This document shows, piece by piece, positions 10,136 to 18,420 of a stretch of 64,000 nt of DNA; positions within the stretch are counted from its first letter, which is position 1; every line of letters begins with the position of its first letter. Origin of the DNA: Isosphaera pallida ATCC 43644 (lineage in GTDB: Bacteria > Planctomycetota > Planctomycetia > Isosphaerales > Isosphaeraceae); NCBI RefSeq assembly GCF_000186345.1, contig NC_014962.1, positions 4,120,450-4,184,449 of the forward strand, read 5' to 3'. A program made the translations under genes and the position numbers. A model generated the notes under the pieces. That model was not told the DNA's origin and did not search any database. It worked only from the letters and a program-made list of their open reading frames with translations.

Positions 10136-10467
10136 GTGGTGGGTTCAGAAGAGTAGGGTTTGGGGAGTGGGGTGTTCGGAGGAGAAGATAAGGAATAAGG
10201 AGTTTCGAGTTGGGACGGAAGAAGTGGGAAGAGAAAATAAGCTGTGGGTGATCGTAGGATGAAGTGACATCAGCGCTCCGGTTTGCAAAACCCTCACTCA
10301 TGCCTTTGCATTCTTAGATATTTCGATATTGACAAAAGCATTCAATATGACAGGATTCACATTCGTTGCGATTATAGATGATCGATGTAGCAGCCCGCAA
10401 CTTCCCGTTTTACATCGATCGAATCTCATCTTTAATTTTCTCGCTTTTTCCTTATCAAACAGCACTC
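10136..10467. other. AT-richer spacer between the two heptamer arrays
   Basis: This 332-bp stretch is clearly lower in GC than its surroundings, especially 10187-10463. I see no coding region with codon use like the neighbours, no tRNA and no inverted termini. It probably contains the promoter of the downstream redoxin gene. A perfect TTGACA is present at 10329-10334, but no convincing -10 box follows at 16-18 bp. Confidence 0.5.
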
Positions 10468-10572
10468 TCCCCACACCCCACTGCCCACACCCCACTGCCC
10501 ACTGCCCACTGCCCACTCCCCACACCCCACTCCCCACACCCCACTGCCCACTGCCCACTCCCCACACCCCAC
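10468..10572 (-). repeat. Heptamer tandem array 2, inverted copy (15 units)
   Basis: Fifteen exact 7-bp units (ACCCCAC, TGCCCAC, TCCCCAC) run in register. Read on the minus strand they are GTGGGGT, GTGGGCA and GTGGGGA, the same unit types as the array at 9982-10135 but in opposite orientation. The array stops ten bases before the AGGAG ribosome binding site (10582-10586) of the next gene, so it must form part of that gene's leader or promoter. The two arrays could pair into a long imperfect stem around a 332-bp loop. Confidence 0.93.
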
Positions 10573-10594
10573 TCCCCCCACAGGAGCCTTGTTC

Positions 10595-12478
10595 ATGAAT
10601 CGCCTCAGCCAACGCCAACGGGGATGGATCATCGCCAGCCTAGGATGTCTGATCGCGGTAGGGTGGTGGTCTTTGACACGGGGGAGCGCGGACGCCGCCG
10701 CATCAAACGACACGCTCCCGGCAATCGGCGCAGTGGTTGATGCGGGCACAATTACATTTAAGGACCAATGGTTTCTCAGTCGATCGCTGATGGATCTTGA
10801 ACCGGCGGAAATCAAGGTGGTCGTTGCCGTTACGGAGTTTTGCCCGTTAGTCAAGCGATACGCCCCTAAACTGGAAATGCTGTTCCGAACCTATCGCGAT
10901 CGCCAGGTGAGCATGTTAGCGCTCTATGTCGGTCCCGAAGCCTCCGTGCCCCGTATGGCCGCGCACGCTTTCGAATTTGGTCTGACCTTCCCGATCGGTC
11001 GGGACGCCGAGGGTGTCGCTGCCGCGGCGCTGGGGTTGACGCGCACGCCCCAGGTGGTCGTGTTGAATCGGGAGAACCGGATCGTCTATCGCGGACGCAT
11101 CGACGACCAATACCGTGTGGGGGGAGAGCGTCCTCACATGCGAACTGACGACCTGCGCGACGCGATCGAGGCGTTGCTGGCCGGCCGCGCGATTGCCAAC
11201 CCGGAAACGCCCGCCGACGGCTGCCGCATCACTCGCCCAGTTGCGCTAAGGTTGAACCCCGCACCCACCTACCACGGACACATCAGGCCGATCCTGCAAG
11301 CCCATTGCGTGGAGTGTCACCGAAACGGTGGCGACGCCCCGTTCCCGCTGACGACCGTCGGCGACGCCCGCCAGCACGCCGAGACCATCGCCGAGGTCGT
11401 GGCCGAGGAACGAATGCCTCCCTGGTTCGCCGACCCCCGGCACACTGAGTTCGTCAATCGGAGAGGTCTCGACCCGGAGGAAAAATCCCTTCTGATCGCC
11501 TGGTGTCGGGGTGATCGGGCGCTGGGAACCCCGCGCGAATCGGTCGAGCCGTCGGTTCCACGATCGTCCGAAGCCGTGAAGACCAACGACGCCGAAAGCA
11601 ATTCGAAACCGGGCAATTGGACCTGGCGGATTGGCACGCCTGACCTGGTGATTGTTCAACCCTTCGCGCACCAGTTGCCCGCGACTGGTTTTATCGACTA
11701 CAAATACGTCGTTTTCCCATATCTCTTCACTCATGAGACTTGGGTAGATCACGTGGAAATCACGTCGGACAACCCGACCGTGTTGCACCACGCCAATTTG
11801 GCCTGCGTGCCGCTGGGCCGCAAGTTCGAGCAGGAGTTTTTCATCACCGGCAAGGTACCCGGCGGCGACCCGATGCGGCTCGATCCGGGAATCGCCTACA
11901 AAATCCCAGCTGGGTCGGTGCTGGCGATTCAAATTCATTACACCACCACCGGCAAGCCGGAAACCTGTCGGCTGGCGATTGGTCTGAAATATCCACGGGT
12001 GAAGGTCCAACGGCAACTTCATCATCAACAGGTGACCACGGGGCGGTTCCTGATCCCGCCGGGCGAACCGGCGCACGTGGTCCAAAGCACGCGGACGATC
12101 CCGTTCGACGCCGAAGGGCTTGGCATGTTCTCGCATATGCACTTGCGTGGCAAGAACATGATCTTTGACGCCATATCGCCCGAGGGCCGGCGCGAGCGGC
12201 TGCTGGTGGTACCGAATTATCATTTTGAATGGCAGCAACCCTATCGCTGGCGTCCAGGGACCAAGCGGTTCCCTGCCGGGACAGTTTTGGAGGTGACCGC
12301 GCAGTTCGACAACTCGGCGTTCAACCCGTTCAATCCGGACCCCAGCCGCGCGGTGGGCTACGGCGATCAGACGTATGATGAGATGATGTTCGGCTTCGTC
12401 TTCTACACGCGGGCCGACGAGGCGCTCGACCTCACGATCGACCCCAAGACGGGCCGGGTGGTTTGGGGCCCGCGTTGA
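10595..12478 (+). CDS. Redoxin - cytochrome c - copper monooxygenase-like fusion protein
   Basis: Three parts are visible. Residues 10-27 are a signal/anchor helix. Residues about 45-205 are an AhpC/TSA-type redoxin with a single candidate peroxidatic Cys83 (TEFCPLVKRY). Residues about 225-305 hold a c-type haem motif CVECH at 238-242. The rest, to residue 627, resembles the C-terminal domain of copper type II, ascorbate-dependent monooxygenases, with candidate copper ligands in HHANLACV, IQIHYTT and HMHLRG (His514, His516). Such fusions occur repeatedly in planctomycetes; the substrate is unknown. It is presumably exported and redox-active. ATG 10595 was chosen for AGGAG at 10582-10586. The leader is formed by the inverted heptamer array, which is unusual. 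Confidence 0.8.
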   Translation: MNRLSQRQRGWIIASLGCLIAVGWWSLTRGSADAAASNDTLPAIGAVVDAGTITFKDQWFLSRSLMDLEPAEIKVVVAVTEFCPLVKRYAPKLEMLFRTYRDRQVSMLALYVGPEASVPRMAAHAFEFGLTFPIGRDAEGVAAAALGLTRTPQVVVLNRENRIVYRGRIDDQYRVGGERPHMRTDDLRDAIEALLAGRAIANPETPADGCRITRPVALRLNPAPTYHGHIRPILQAHCVECHRNGGDAPFPLTTVGDARQHAETIAEVVAEERMPPWFADPRHTEFVNRRGLDPEEKSLLIAWCRGDRALGTPRESVEPSVPRSSEAVKTNDAESNSKPGNWTWRIGTPDLVIVQPFAHQLPATGFIDYKYVVFPYLFTHETWVDHVEITSDNPTVLHHANLACVPLGRKFEQEFFITGKVPGGDPMRLDPGIAYKIPAGSVLAIQIHYTTTGKPETCRLAIGLKYPRVKVQRQLHHQQVTTGRFLIPPGEPAHVVQSTRTIPFDAEGLGMFSHMHLRGKNMIFDAISPEGRRERLLVVPNYHFEWQQPYRWRPGTKRFPAGTVLEVTAQFDNSAFNPFNPDPSRAVGYGDQTYDEMMFGFVFYTRADEALDLTIDPKTGRVVWGPR

Positions 12479-12880
12479 GTGGGTTGAAGCGGAACGGCTT
12501 TGCGACGGTTGGGAACCGATTTGCCTTGTCCGCGATCGTGGCTTGAAATGGTCCCCTGAGCTGGGCCGGTTGTGTCGGTTGGACGACTTGGGCGTGAGGG
12601 GGAGTGTCGGACCGGCGTCCCCCGCTCAGATCGTCGTTGGGTTTGATCCGATCCTCAAGGGTGAATCAAGACAACCGGAGCGGGTCGGGAATGGAGTCCC
12701 CGCTCGCCGGGCGGCTCCGGGTCGCCCGGTGGAGCGTTCGACGCGACCGGCGCAAGCGTCCGCGACGATCATCCTCATGCGGAGGGTTGTACGGGCGTTT
12801 CGTCGTTGTGGTGGTCCATTCGCCAGAGTTGGGGATTCGCTCCGCGACCGAACCCGGACGAGGTCAGGAGCGTTCGAGCG
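12479..12880. other. Intergenic region upstream of the dockerin protein gene
   Basis: Overlapping short open frames here show no recognisable motif. The only functional element I can support is the ribosome binding site AGGTCAGGAG at 12861-12870, which sets ATG 12881 as the start of the next gene. No clear promoter or terminator is seen. Confidence 0.5.
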
Positions 12881-15800
12881 ATGAGCCGAAGCCAGGATGG
12901 GAGTCGGCCGGATGAGCAGGTCCGGTCTTCGGAATCGCGTCTTCGACGTCCCCGCCGCCGCTGGACCGGGCGGGTCGAGACGTTGGAGCCTCGGGTGGTG
13001 CTAAACGCGGCGTTCGATGGGATTGGGCTGACCGCGGCCCGTAACGACCCCACCTTCGGGGCGTCGTTGGATGGGATGGGTCCCGATGGCCGTCCGATTG
13101 GGATCGCCGTGATCGACACGGGAACCAACGGCAGCAACCCCGCCCTCGTGGAGAGTCTAGCCGCCGCCTACGACGCCGTGCTGGGTAGCCCGCGCGAGCC
13201 GTCTGAGTCGCTCGACGGCAATGGCCGAGGCAGCCAGGCCGGTTCGCTGATCGTGTCGGACGATCCGACAATTGGCGTGACTTCGATGGGTCGGATCGTG
13301 GCCGTTCGGGCCTTGGCCCGCGACGGCGAACCCCAGGCTCCGTTCGACGCCGTTGCCAACGCGCTGCAGTGGGTGATCGACAACGCCCGGCTCCACAACA
13401 TCAAAGTGGTCGATCTGTCGGCGGTCGATGATCAGATGCTCAACTCCTCCGACGAGATTCGGCCCGGCGGTTCACGTCTGGCGGCCCTGGATCAGCTAAT
13501 CGGTCAACTCGAAGCCCAGGGGATCACGGTAGTGGCCGCCGCGGGGGATCGCCAACCGGGGATGACCGGCGAAGGGGTCTCGACCGCCGCGACGGTGGCG
13601 ACCTTAGGGGTCTCGGCCGCGACCACGCCGGGCGGTCCTAACTCCAGCGTGCGTGAGGAACTCTCCCCCCTTAGCCGTCGGGGAACGGCGGCCAACCTGA
13701 TTTCAGCCCCCGGCGACGCGATGCGGGCGGTCAACGCCAAGAACGCTTTGACTTCGTTCCGCTCCGGCTCAGCAATAGCCTCGGCGGTCGTCGGTGGAGT
13801 CGTGGCGCTGTTGCAGGATGCCGCGGCCACCTTCGGTGAGCGTTCGCTCCTGCCGTCCGAAATCCGCGACATTCTCAAATCCACGTCCGACGTGATCCCC
13901 GCCTCAGCCTCCGCCATATCCACCGCCGAGGTCGACGACTCCGGCCCTTCAGCCGCCTCGCTGAGTTTGGAGACGGGGATGCCCGCGACCCTGGCCGAAG
14001 CGTCGGCCTCGCTGACGGCGATGCTAGAGCGGATGCGTTCTGAAGCAATCGCGGCCGAGCCTCGGGTCAGCGAAGCGATTGAAACCCTGTTGTCCACCCT
14101 GAACGGCCACAACAGGACGTCTCCCAGCGTCCAAGCCGCGTCCCAGACCGGCTGGCGCACGGACAATCGCGTTCAAGCCGCGTCCGACGATGCGAATGAC
14201 ATGGAAGTCGAGTCGGACGAAACCGCCGGCGGTCCGATCCAGGTCGCCCAAGTCGGCGAGAACGGCTCGCTCGATCGGATTCGCGTGGATCGCGCTGTGG
14301 TGGAAACGATCAATCAGGTGCGAACCTCGGTTGAAGGGGAACTCAACGCCACCCTCGCCACGGCGGTCGAATTGGGCGTGGTCACCACCGAGCGGGCCGC
14401 GTTCGCCTCCGGTTTCATCGGAAGCGATGGTCAAAACGCAGTGGGAGCCAACGATGTCGATTTGTATCGGGTCGAGACCGACGGCCAGGGACGCCTCCGC
14501 GCCCGGGTGATTCCCACTGGCGACAACGGCGCGGGTCTCAACGCCGAGTTGCGGATCTTCGATGCTCAGGGTCAGCAGGTCGCGCGGGCCCAAGCGCCTT
14601 TGGGCCAAGCGGTCACCATCGCCACGCCCGACCAGGCCAGTGCGGCTCGCCGCGTCTTCTTCGTGGGGGTCTCGGCGTTGGGCAACGCGGCGTATGATCC
14701 CACCACCGGCACGGGGGCGACCAGCGGTTCGACCACGGGGGGGTACGACCTCGAAGTGCTGCTCGAAGCGCCCGACCCCAACGGCACAGCCGCCGGAGCG
14801 CAACGGTTGCTCAACCTGCCAGTCGTCGATTTCACCGCGACCATCGGCAACGATCCGGCCCCGATCGGCTCGGTGGGAGTAGTCGCAGTCGGCGGCAACG
14901 ATGTGGATATGTATCTCGCCCGCGCCAACGACGACGGCCTCTTCCGCGTCCAGGTGTTGGGAACCGGCACCCCGGCGCTCACCGGCTTCCTGGCGATCTA
15001 CGAGATCGACGCCCAAACCGGCGTCCGACGATTCCTCAGCTCCTCGACCAATCCCTCGGGGACCCTCGACAACGAGTTGACCGTGCCCGCGATCCGGGGC
15101 AACGATTATCTCGTTGTCATTGCCGACGCGACCAACACCACCTTCGACCTGGACAACGGCTACAACCGTCGCCCCGTTGGAACCGGCGGGGGCTACCGGA
15201 TGTCGGCCGCCTTCGACAACCGCGACGTGGACGGGGCGATTCCCCTGATCGGTCCCGAGGCAATCCGCACGCTGCCGGTCAACGCGCAGTTCCAACGGGT
15301 GGAAGGAACCATCGGCATCGATCCGGGCGTCGATCCGGTGGGACGCGACGGACGGCTCGACGTGGACACCTGGGCATTCCGGGCCGAGTCCAACGCCGTC
15401 TTCGAGATGCGTCTGGCTCCCGACGCCTCAGGAGCCGACCCGGCCGTGAGCGTGGAACTCTGGTCGTTCGATCCGCAAACCAACCGAGCTGCTCGCTTGG
15501 CCTCCTCGCGTGAAACCGGTTCGACCAACTTGGCGGTGCCGGTGCCCGCCGGTCAGGTGGTCTACGTCACCCTCGCGGCCGACTCCAACGCGCGTCCGCT
15601 CTGGGCGGCGACCACCACAGGAATACCCCGAGCCGAGCCATTCACGCCAATCCCCTACGCCGTCGAAGCCCGGATGCGTCCAGCCAGCGACCTCAACGGG
15701 CTGCTTGACGACTCGATCCGCGACGCCACCGGGATCACCAACCTGAGCGACGGAGTGGGCGTGGTCGCTCGGCTGGGCGATGACCAAACTCGTCCCGACG

Positions 15801-16807
15801 GTCCGATTCTGGCCCGCGGAGCTGCTGACCTCGATCTGTATCGGATTCGTCCGACTCGCTCCGGCTCGGTCACGCTGACGACCTTCCGGCTCGATTCGAC
15901 CAGTCCCGACACGAAGCTGAGACTCTTCGACGCCCAGGGCAACGAAATCGCCGCCAACGACGACTTCGTGGCCGACGCGGTGGACAATCAGCCTGTCGTG
16001 GCCACCCTCAACGCCGGCGGCTATTCGCAGGCTCTTGTGGACGCGCGCCTCACCGCCAACCTCGACGCGAATGTGACCTACTTCGTCGGCGTCACCGCCG
16101 TGGGCGAAGGCACCAACGACTACAACGCCCTCACCGGCCAGGGAGTCGCGCCGGCTGCCCAGGGGCTCTACGGTCTGCGCCTCGAAGGCGGAGGCGGCGT
16201 CCCGCCCACCCCCGGCGGTCGTTTGGAGGATTTCATCGTTCAGTTTGGTGAACGCCAACGCTCGTTCGTCAACCATGTCCGCATGGTCTTCTCCGACGAC
16301 ACCAATGTTGACGCGCTGTTTCAAAGTGTCACCACCAACCGGCCCGACCGCATCCGAATGTTCCGATCCAACCTTCATGGCACCGGCTTAATTCCCGTGG
16401 AAATCGCCGACGCCGCCCGACGCGAAGGCCAGGACATCGTGCTCGATTTCGGCCCCCAAGGCATCGGCGGCCCCCGCGCTACTCCCATCCCCGGCGACGC
16501 GATCTACACCGTGCTGATCGACGCCAACCTCGATGGTCGGTTCGAGACCCGCCGACGCTTCTTCCGCCTCCTGGGCGATGTGGACGGCAACCGCATCGTC
16601 GATCGCGACGACGTTCAAACCGTCCAACGCGCCGTGGGCGTCACCCCCCCCGAACGAACCGAACTCGACGTCAACGGCGATGGCCGTGTCGATCAACGCG
16701 ACGTGCGACTCACCCAACGCTCGGTCGGACGACGAGTCATCCCACCCATCCGCGCCTCCGTGGTCGAATCCCAAGCCGATGACCTCGGCTCGGGCGACTT
16801 CCAATAA
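12881..16807 (+). CDS. Secreted subtilisin-fold protein with PPC-like repeats and dockerin; likely inactive
   Basis: 1308 aa. An Arg-rich N-terminus leads to VETLEPRVVLNAAF (residues 32-45), the LEPR-type motif of planctomycete secreted proteins. Residues about 70-330 follow the S8 subtilisin fold: IAVIDTG with Asp79; DGNGRGSQAG, where the catalytic His position is Gln119; VVAAAGD, where the oxyanion Asn is Asp; and SGSAIASAVVGG, where the nucleophile Ser is Ala298. Three of four active-site residues are therefore replaced. About four PPC-like beta domains follow between residues 500 and 1120 (for example DVDLYRVETDG and ADLDLYRIRPT). The C-terminus carries two dockerin type I calcium loops (GDVDGNRIVDRDD and LDVNGDGRVDQRD). 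It is probably a surface scaffold or recognition protein rather than a protease. The start is set by AGGAG at 12866-12870. Confidence 0.85.
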   Translation: MSRSQDGSRPDEQVRSSESRLRRPRRRWTGRVETLEPRVVLNAAFDGIGLTAARNDPTFGASLDGMGPDGRPIGIAVIDTGTNGSNPALVESLAAAYDAVLGSPREPSESLDGNGRGSQAGSLIVSDDPTIGVTSMGRIVAVRALARDGEPQAPFDAVANALQWVIDNARLHNIKVVDLSAVDDQMLNSSDEIRPGGSRLAALDQLIGQLEAQGITVVAAAGDRQPGMTGEGVSTAATVATLGVSAATTPGGPNSSVREELSPLSRRGTAANLISAPGDAMRAVNAKNALTSFRSGSAIASAVVGGVVALLQDAAATFGERSLLPSEIRDILKSTSDVIPASASAISTAEVDDSGPSAASLSLETGMPATLAEASASLTAMLERMRSEAIAAEPRVSEAIETLLSTLNGHNRTSPSVQAASQTGWRTDNRVQAASDDANDMEVESDETAGGPIQVAQVGENGSLDRIRVDRAVVETINQVRTSVEGELNATLATAVELGVVTTERAAFASGFIGSDGQNAVGANDVDLYRVETDGQGRLRARVIPTGDNGAGLNAELRIFDAQGQQVARAQAPLGQAVTIATPDQASAARRVFFVGVSALGNAAYDPTTGTGATSGSTTGGYDLEVLLEAPDPNGTAAGAQRLLNLPVVDFTATIGNDPAPIGSVGVVAVGGNDVDMYLARANDDGLFRVQVLGTGTPALTGFLAIYEIDAQTGVRRFLSSSTNPSGTLDNELTVPAIRGNDYLVVIADATNTTFDLDNGYNRRPVGTGGGYRMSAAFDNRDVDGAIPLIGPEAIRTLPVNAQFQRVEGTIGIDPGVDPVGRDGRLDVDTWAFRAESNAVFEMRLAPDASGADPAVSVELWSFDPQTNRAARLASSRETGSTNLAVPVPAGQVVYVTLAADSNARPLWAATTTGIPRAEPFTPIPYAVEARMRPASDLNGLLDDSIRDATGITNLSDGVGVVARLGDDQTRPDGPILARGAADLDLYRIRPTRSGSVTLTTFRLDSTSPDTKLRLFDAQGNEIAANDDFVADAVDNQPVVATLNAGGYSQALVDARLTANLDANVTYFVGVTAVGEGTNDYNALTGQGVAPAAQGLYGLRLEGGGGVPPTPGGRLEDFIVQFGERQRSFVNHVRMVFSDDTNVDALFQSVTTNRPDRIRMFRSNLHGTGLIPVEIADAARREGQDIVLDFGPQGIGGPRATPIPGDAIYTVLIDANLDGRFETRRRFFRLLGDVDGNRIVDRDDVQTVQRAVGVTPPERTELDVNGDGRVDQRDVRLTQRSVGRRVIPPIRASVVESQADDLGSGDFQ

Positions 16808-17624
16808 GCTGCCCCGCTCGCCACTCCCCCCCACAAAGCAAAGCCAAAAAAGGTCAACTCCGCCGGAGCGTGGTCCCGCGCCGTGGTTCGAACGACGAAC
16901 CCGACGCCACCCCGACGGAGTTGATCGCTTGAAGCCCGACTGAGACTGAGATTCAGTCTCAACACGACCGATCATAACGAGTGCTTGGAGGGTCCGTCAA
17001 TGGGATGGGGCGAATTTTTTCCGAGCGACATCAAGGGCGGAAGGCTTTAGTTTGGGAGCGGTTGGCACAGGGATGGCAGTCCAAGATGAAGAGAGAAGGT
17101 GGATGTGGCCGACTCCCAGTCTTCGGTCGGTTTGTCTTGCGATCGGGCGGGAGAGGAAGTAAAATGAGGTGGATCACTTCGTCAGAGGTGGTCGCCCTCT
17201 GCCGTGTTCGTCAGAATCGTATTCGTGTGGCGAACCAACAGAAGACCCGAAGGGTCCCAATATGGCTCGCGGTCTGACCGCGGAGAGTCTGAGGCACCCA
17301 CCTTGAATTCGGGTTCCCATCAAGCGGTTCAACGGCACTATGGCGGAGGGGTTCTCATCTGAATTGGTTCTGTTCCTTGATGTTGACTCCGGCTTGATCT
17401 TCAGCGTGGTTGGCCAAGCCGATCTTCGCCGAACCCGTCGTCCGGTTCCCACCCGGGTGGACGGGTTCGCCTTGTTTGAGGTGACATCCAAGCGACCGGA
17501 CCCATTCCACCGTCTTGAGGAGTTCGGGCGACGTTGGATTTTGGGCAAAGGGTGGAGGACGATGACGCCTTGGGCCTATTCGACGTCTCGATCCGATCAA
17601 CGGGCGGACCTTGAAAAGGTTGTG
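16808..17624. other. Long intergenic region with structured 3' segment
   Basis: No convincing gene is seen; the open frame 16981-17277 has a GTG start, no family motif and atypical composition. The first 160 bases contain three inverted repeats (annotated separately). The last part carries possible translation starts for the next gene: ATG 17562 after GGTGGAGG, or ATG 17625 after AAAAGGT. Confidence 0.5.
16854..16961 (+). other. Cluster of inverted repeats downstream of the dockerin gene
   Basis: TCAACTCCG (16854-16862) is perfectly complementary to CGGAGTTGA (16916-16924), enclosing a second hairpin GGTTCG-AACGA-CGAACC (16885-16901). A third perfect 9-bp hairpin follows: TGAGACTGA-GAT-TCAGTCTCA (16941-16961). 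None has a T-run. This could be a composite terminator, a structured 3' UTR or a small RNA; I cannot tell which. Confidence 0.45.
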
Positions 17625-18197
17625 ATGGCCAAGCGCGCGTTGCGTCGGGAGATCAAAGCGCGTCTGGCCCGGCTAGACGAGACAGCGCGGGTTCAGGAGT
17701 CCGAATCGCTCTGGGAGCGGTTTGCCGAGGCGAACCCTCTGGGTGAAGAGGGTCCGATTTTGGCTTATCTTTCCTCCTTTCCTGAAGAACCCTCCACCTG
17801 GGAGTTCGTGCGTGGGTTGTGGCAGCGCGGGATCGCAGTGGCACTGCCGCGGGTGGATCCGGAGGCGCATCGATTAGCGTTGCATCGGATCAACAGCCCG
17901 GAATGCCTGGTGGTCAATCGTTGGGGAATCACCGAACCTGCCGCCGACGCAATCGAGCTGCGGCCCCACGAGATTCGCGGCGTCCTGACGCCGGGTCTGG
18001 CGTTCGATCGCCGGGGGGGACGTCTGGGACGGGGCGGAGGCTACTACGACCGTCTCCTAAGCTGCTTGGACCCCCGCGTGCCCCGCTGGGCCGTCGCCTT
18101 TTCGGCCCAGATCGTCGAACAGGTCCCCACCTTGCCCCATGATCAAACTCTCCACGGAGTCGTCACCGCCCAAGGAGTGCTCGCCTCCCAAAGTTGA
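17625..18197 (+). CDS. 5-formyltetrahydrofolate cyclo-ligase
   Basis: The 190-residue protein shows the family order: a basic N-terminal helix (KRALRREIKARL), a middle segment PRVDPEAHRLALHRI, and the diagnostic motif GRLGRGGGYYDRLL near the C-terminus, followed by AVAFSAQIVEQVPTLPHD. It converts 5-formyl-THF with ATP to 5,10-methenyl-THF in the cytoplasm, salvaging folate. Length agrees with the usual 180-200 aa. ATG 17625 aligns best with known N-termini; ATG 17562, 21 codons upstream and behind GGAGG, is a real alternative. A small hairpin follows at 18240-18255. It lies alone, 223 bp upstream of the isocitrate dehydrogenase gene in the same orientation. Confidence 0.88.
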   Translation: MAKRALRREIKARLARLDETARVQESESLWERFAEANPLGEEGPILAYLSSFPEEPSTWEFVRGLWQRGIAVALPRVDPEAHRLALHRINSPECLVVNRWGITEPAADAIELRPHEIRGVLTPGLAFDRRGGRLGRGGGYYDRLLSCLDPRVPRWAVAFSAQIVEQVPTLPHDQTLHGVVTAQGVLASQS

Positions 18198-18239
18198 AAT
18201 TCGCAGTTGACGCGGCGGCAAACGCTCGCAATTCGATTG

Positions 18240-18255
18240 ACGGCTAAAAAGCCGT
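18240..18255 (+). terminator. Short hairpin after the cyclo-ligase gene
   Basis: ACGGCT (18240-18245) pairs with AGCCGT (18250-18255) across an AAAA loop, 43 bases after the stop codon. There is no T-run on the plus strand, so this is only a weak terminator candidate. Confidence 0.3.
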
Positions 18256-18420
18256 TGACCTCATCATCATGGATGATCAGTCTGAGTCTCACGATCCCGT
18301 GTCCGTGCCGCAACCTTAAGTTGATACCTGCATTTGAGAATAAGTTCGGACATCGGTTAGATCGAGACCCATTCCCACGTTTTTCCCACCCCCACCAAAC
18401 CAAAGTCAGGCGCGATCACA

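Noticed and set aside
9909-10301. Open frames across the heptamer array translating to Val/Trp/Gly/Cys or Pro/His/Thr repeats
   Set aside because: They exist only because the 7-bp repeat avoids stop codons in several frames; there is no start context or domain.
10329-10357. Perfect TTGACA as a promoter of the redoxin gene
   Set aside because: No acceptable -10 hexamer lies 16-18 bp downstream; the best match has two of six bases.
9975-10572. CRISPR array
   Set aside because: Units are 7 bp, directly adjacent and without unique spacers.
16884-16902. tRNA T-arm-like GGTTCGAA
   Set aside because: No acceptor, anticodon or D-arm pairing can be built around it; it is a simple hairpin.
16981-17277. 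Possible 98-aa gene after the dockerin gene
   Set aside because: GTG start, no ribosome binding site, composition unlike its neighbours and no motif.
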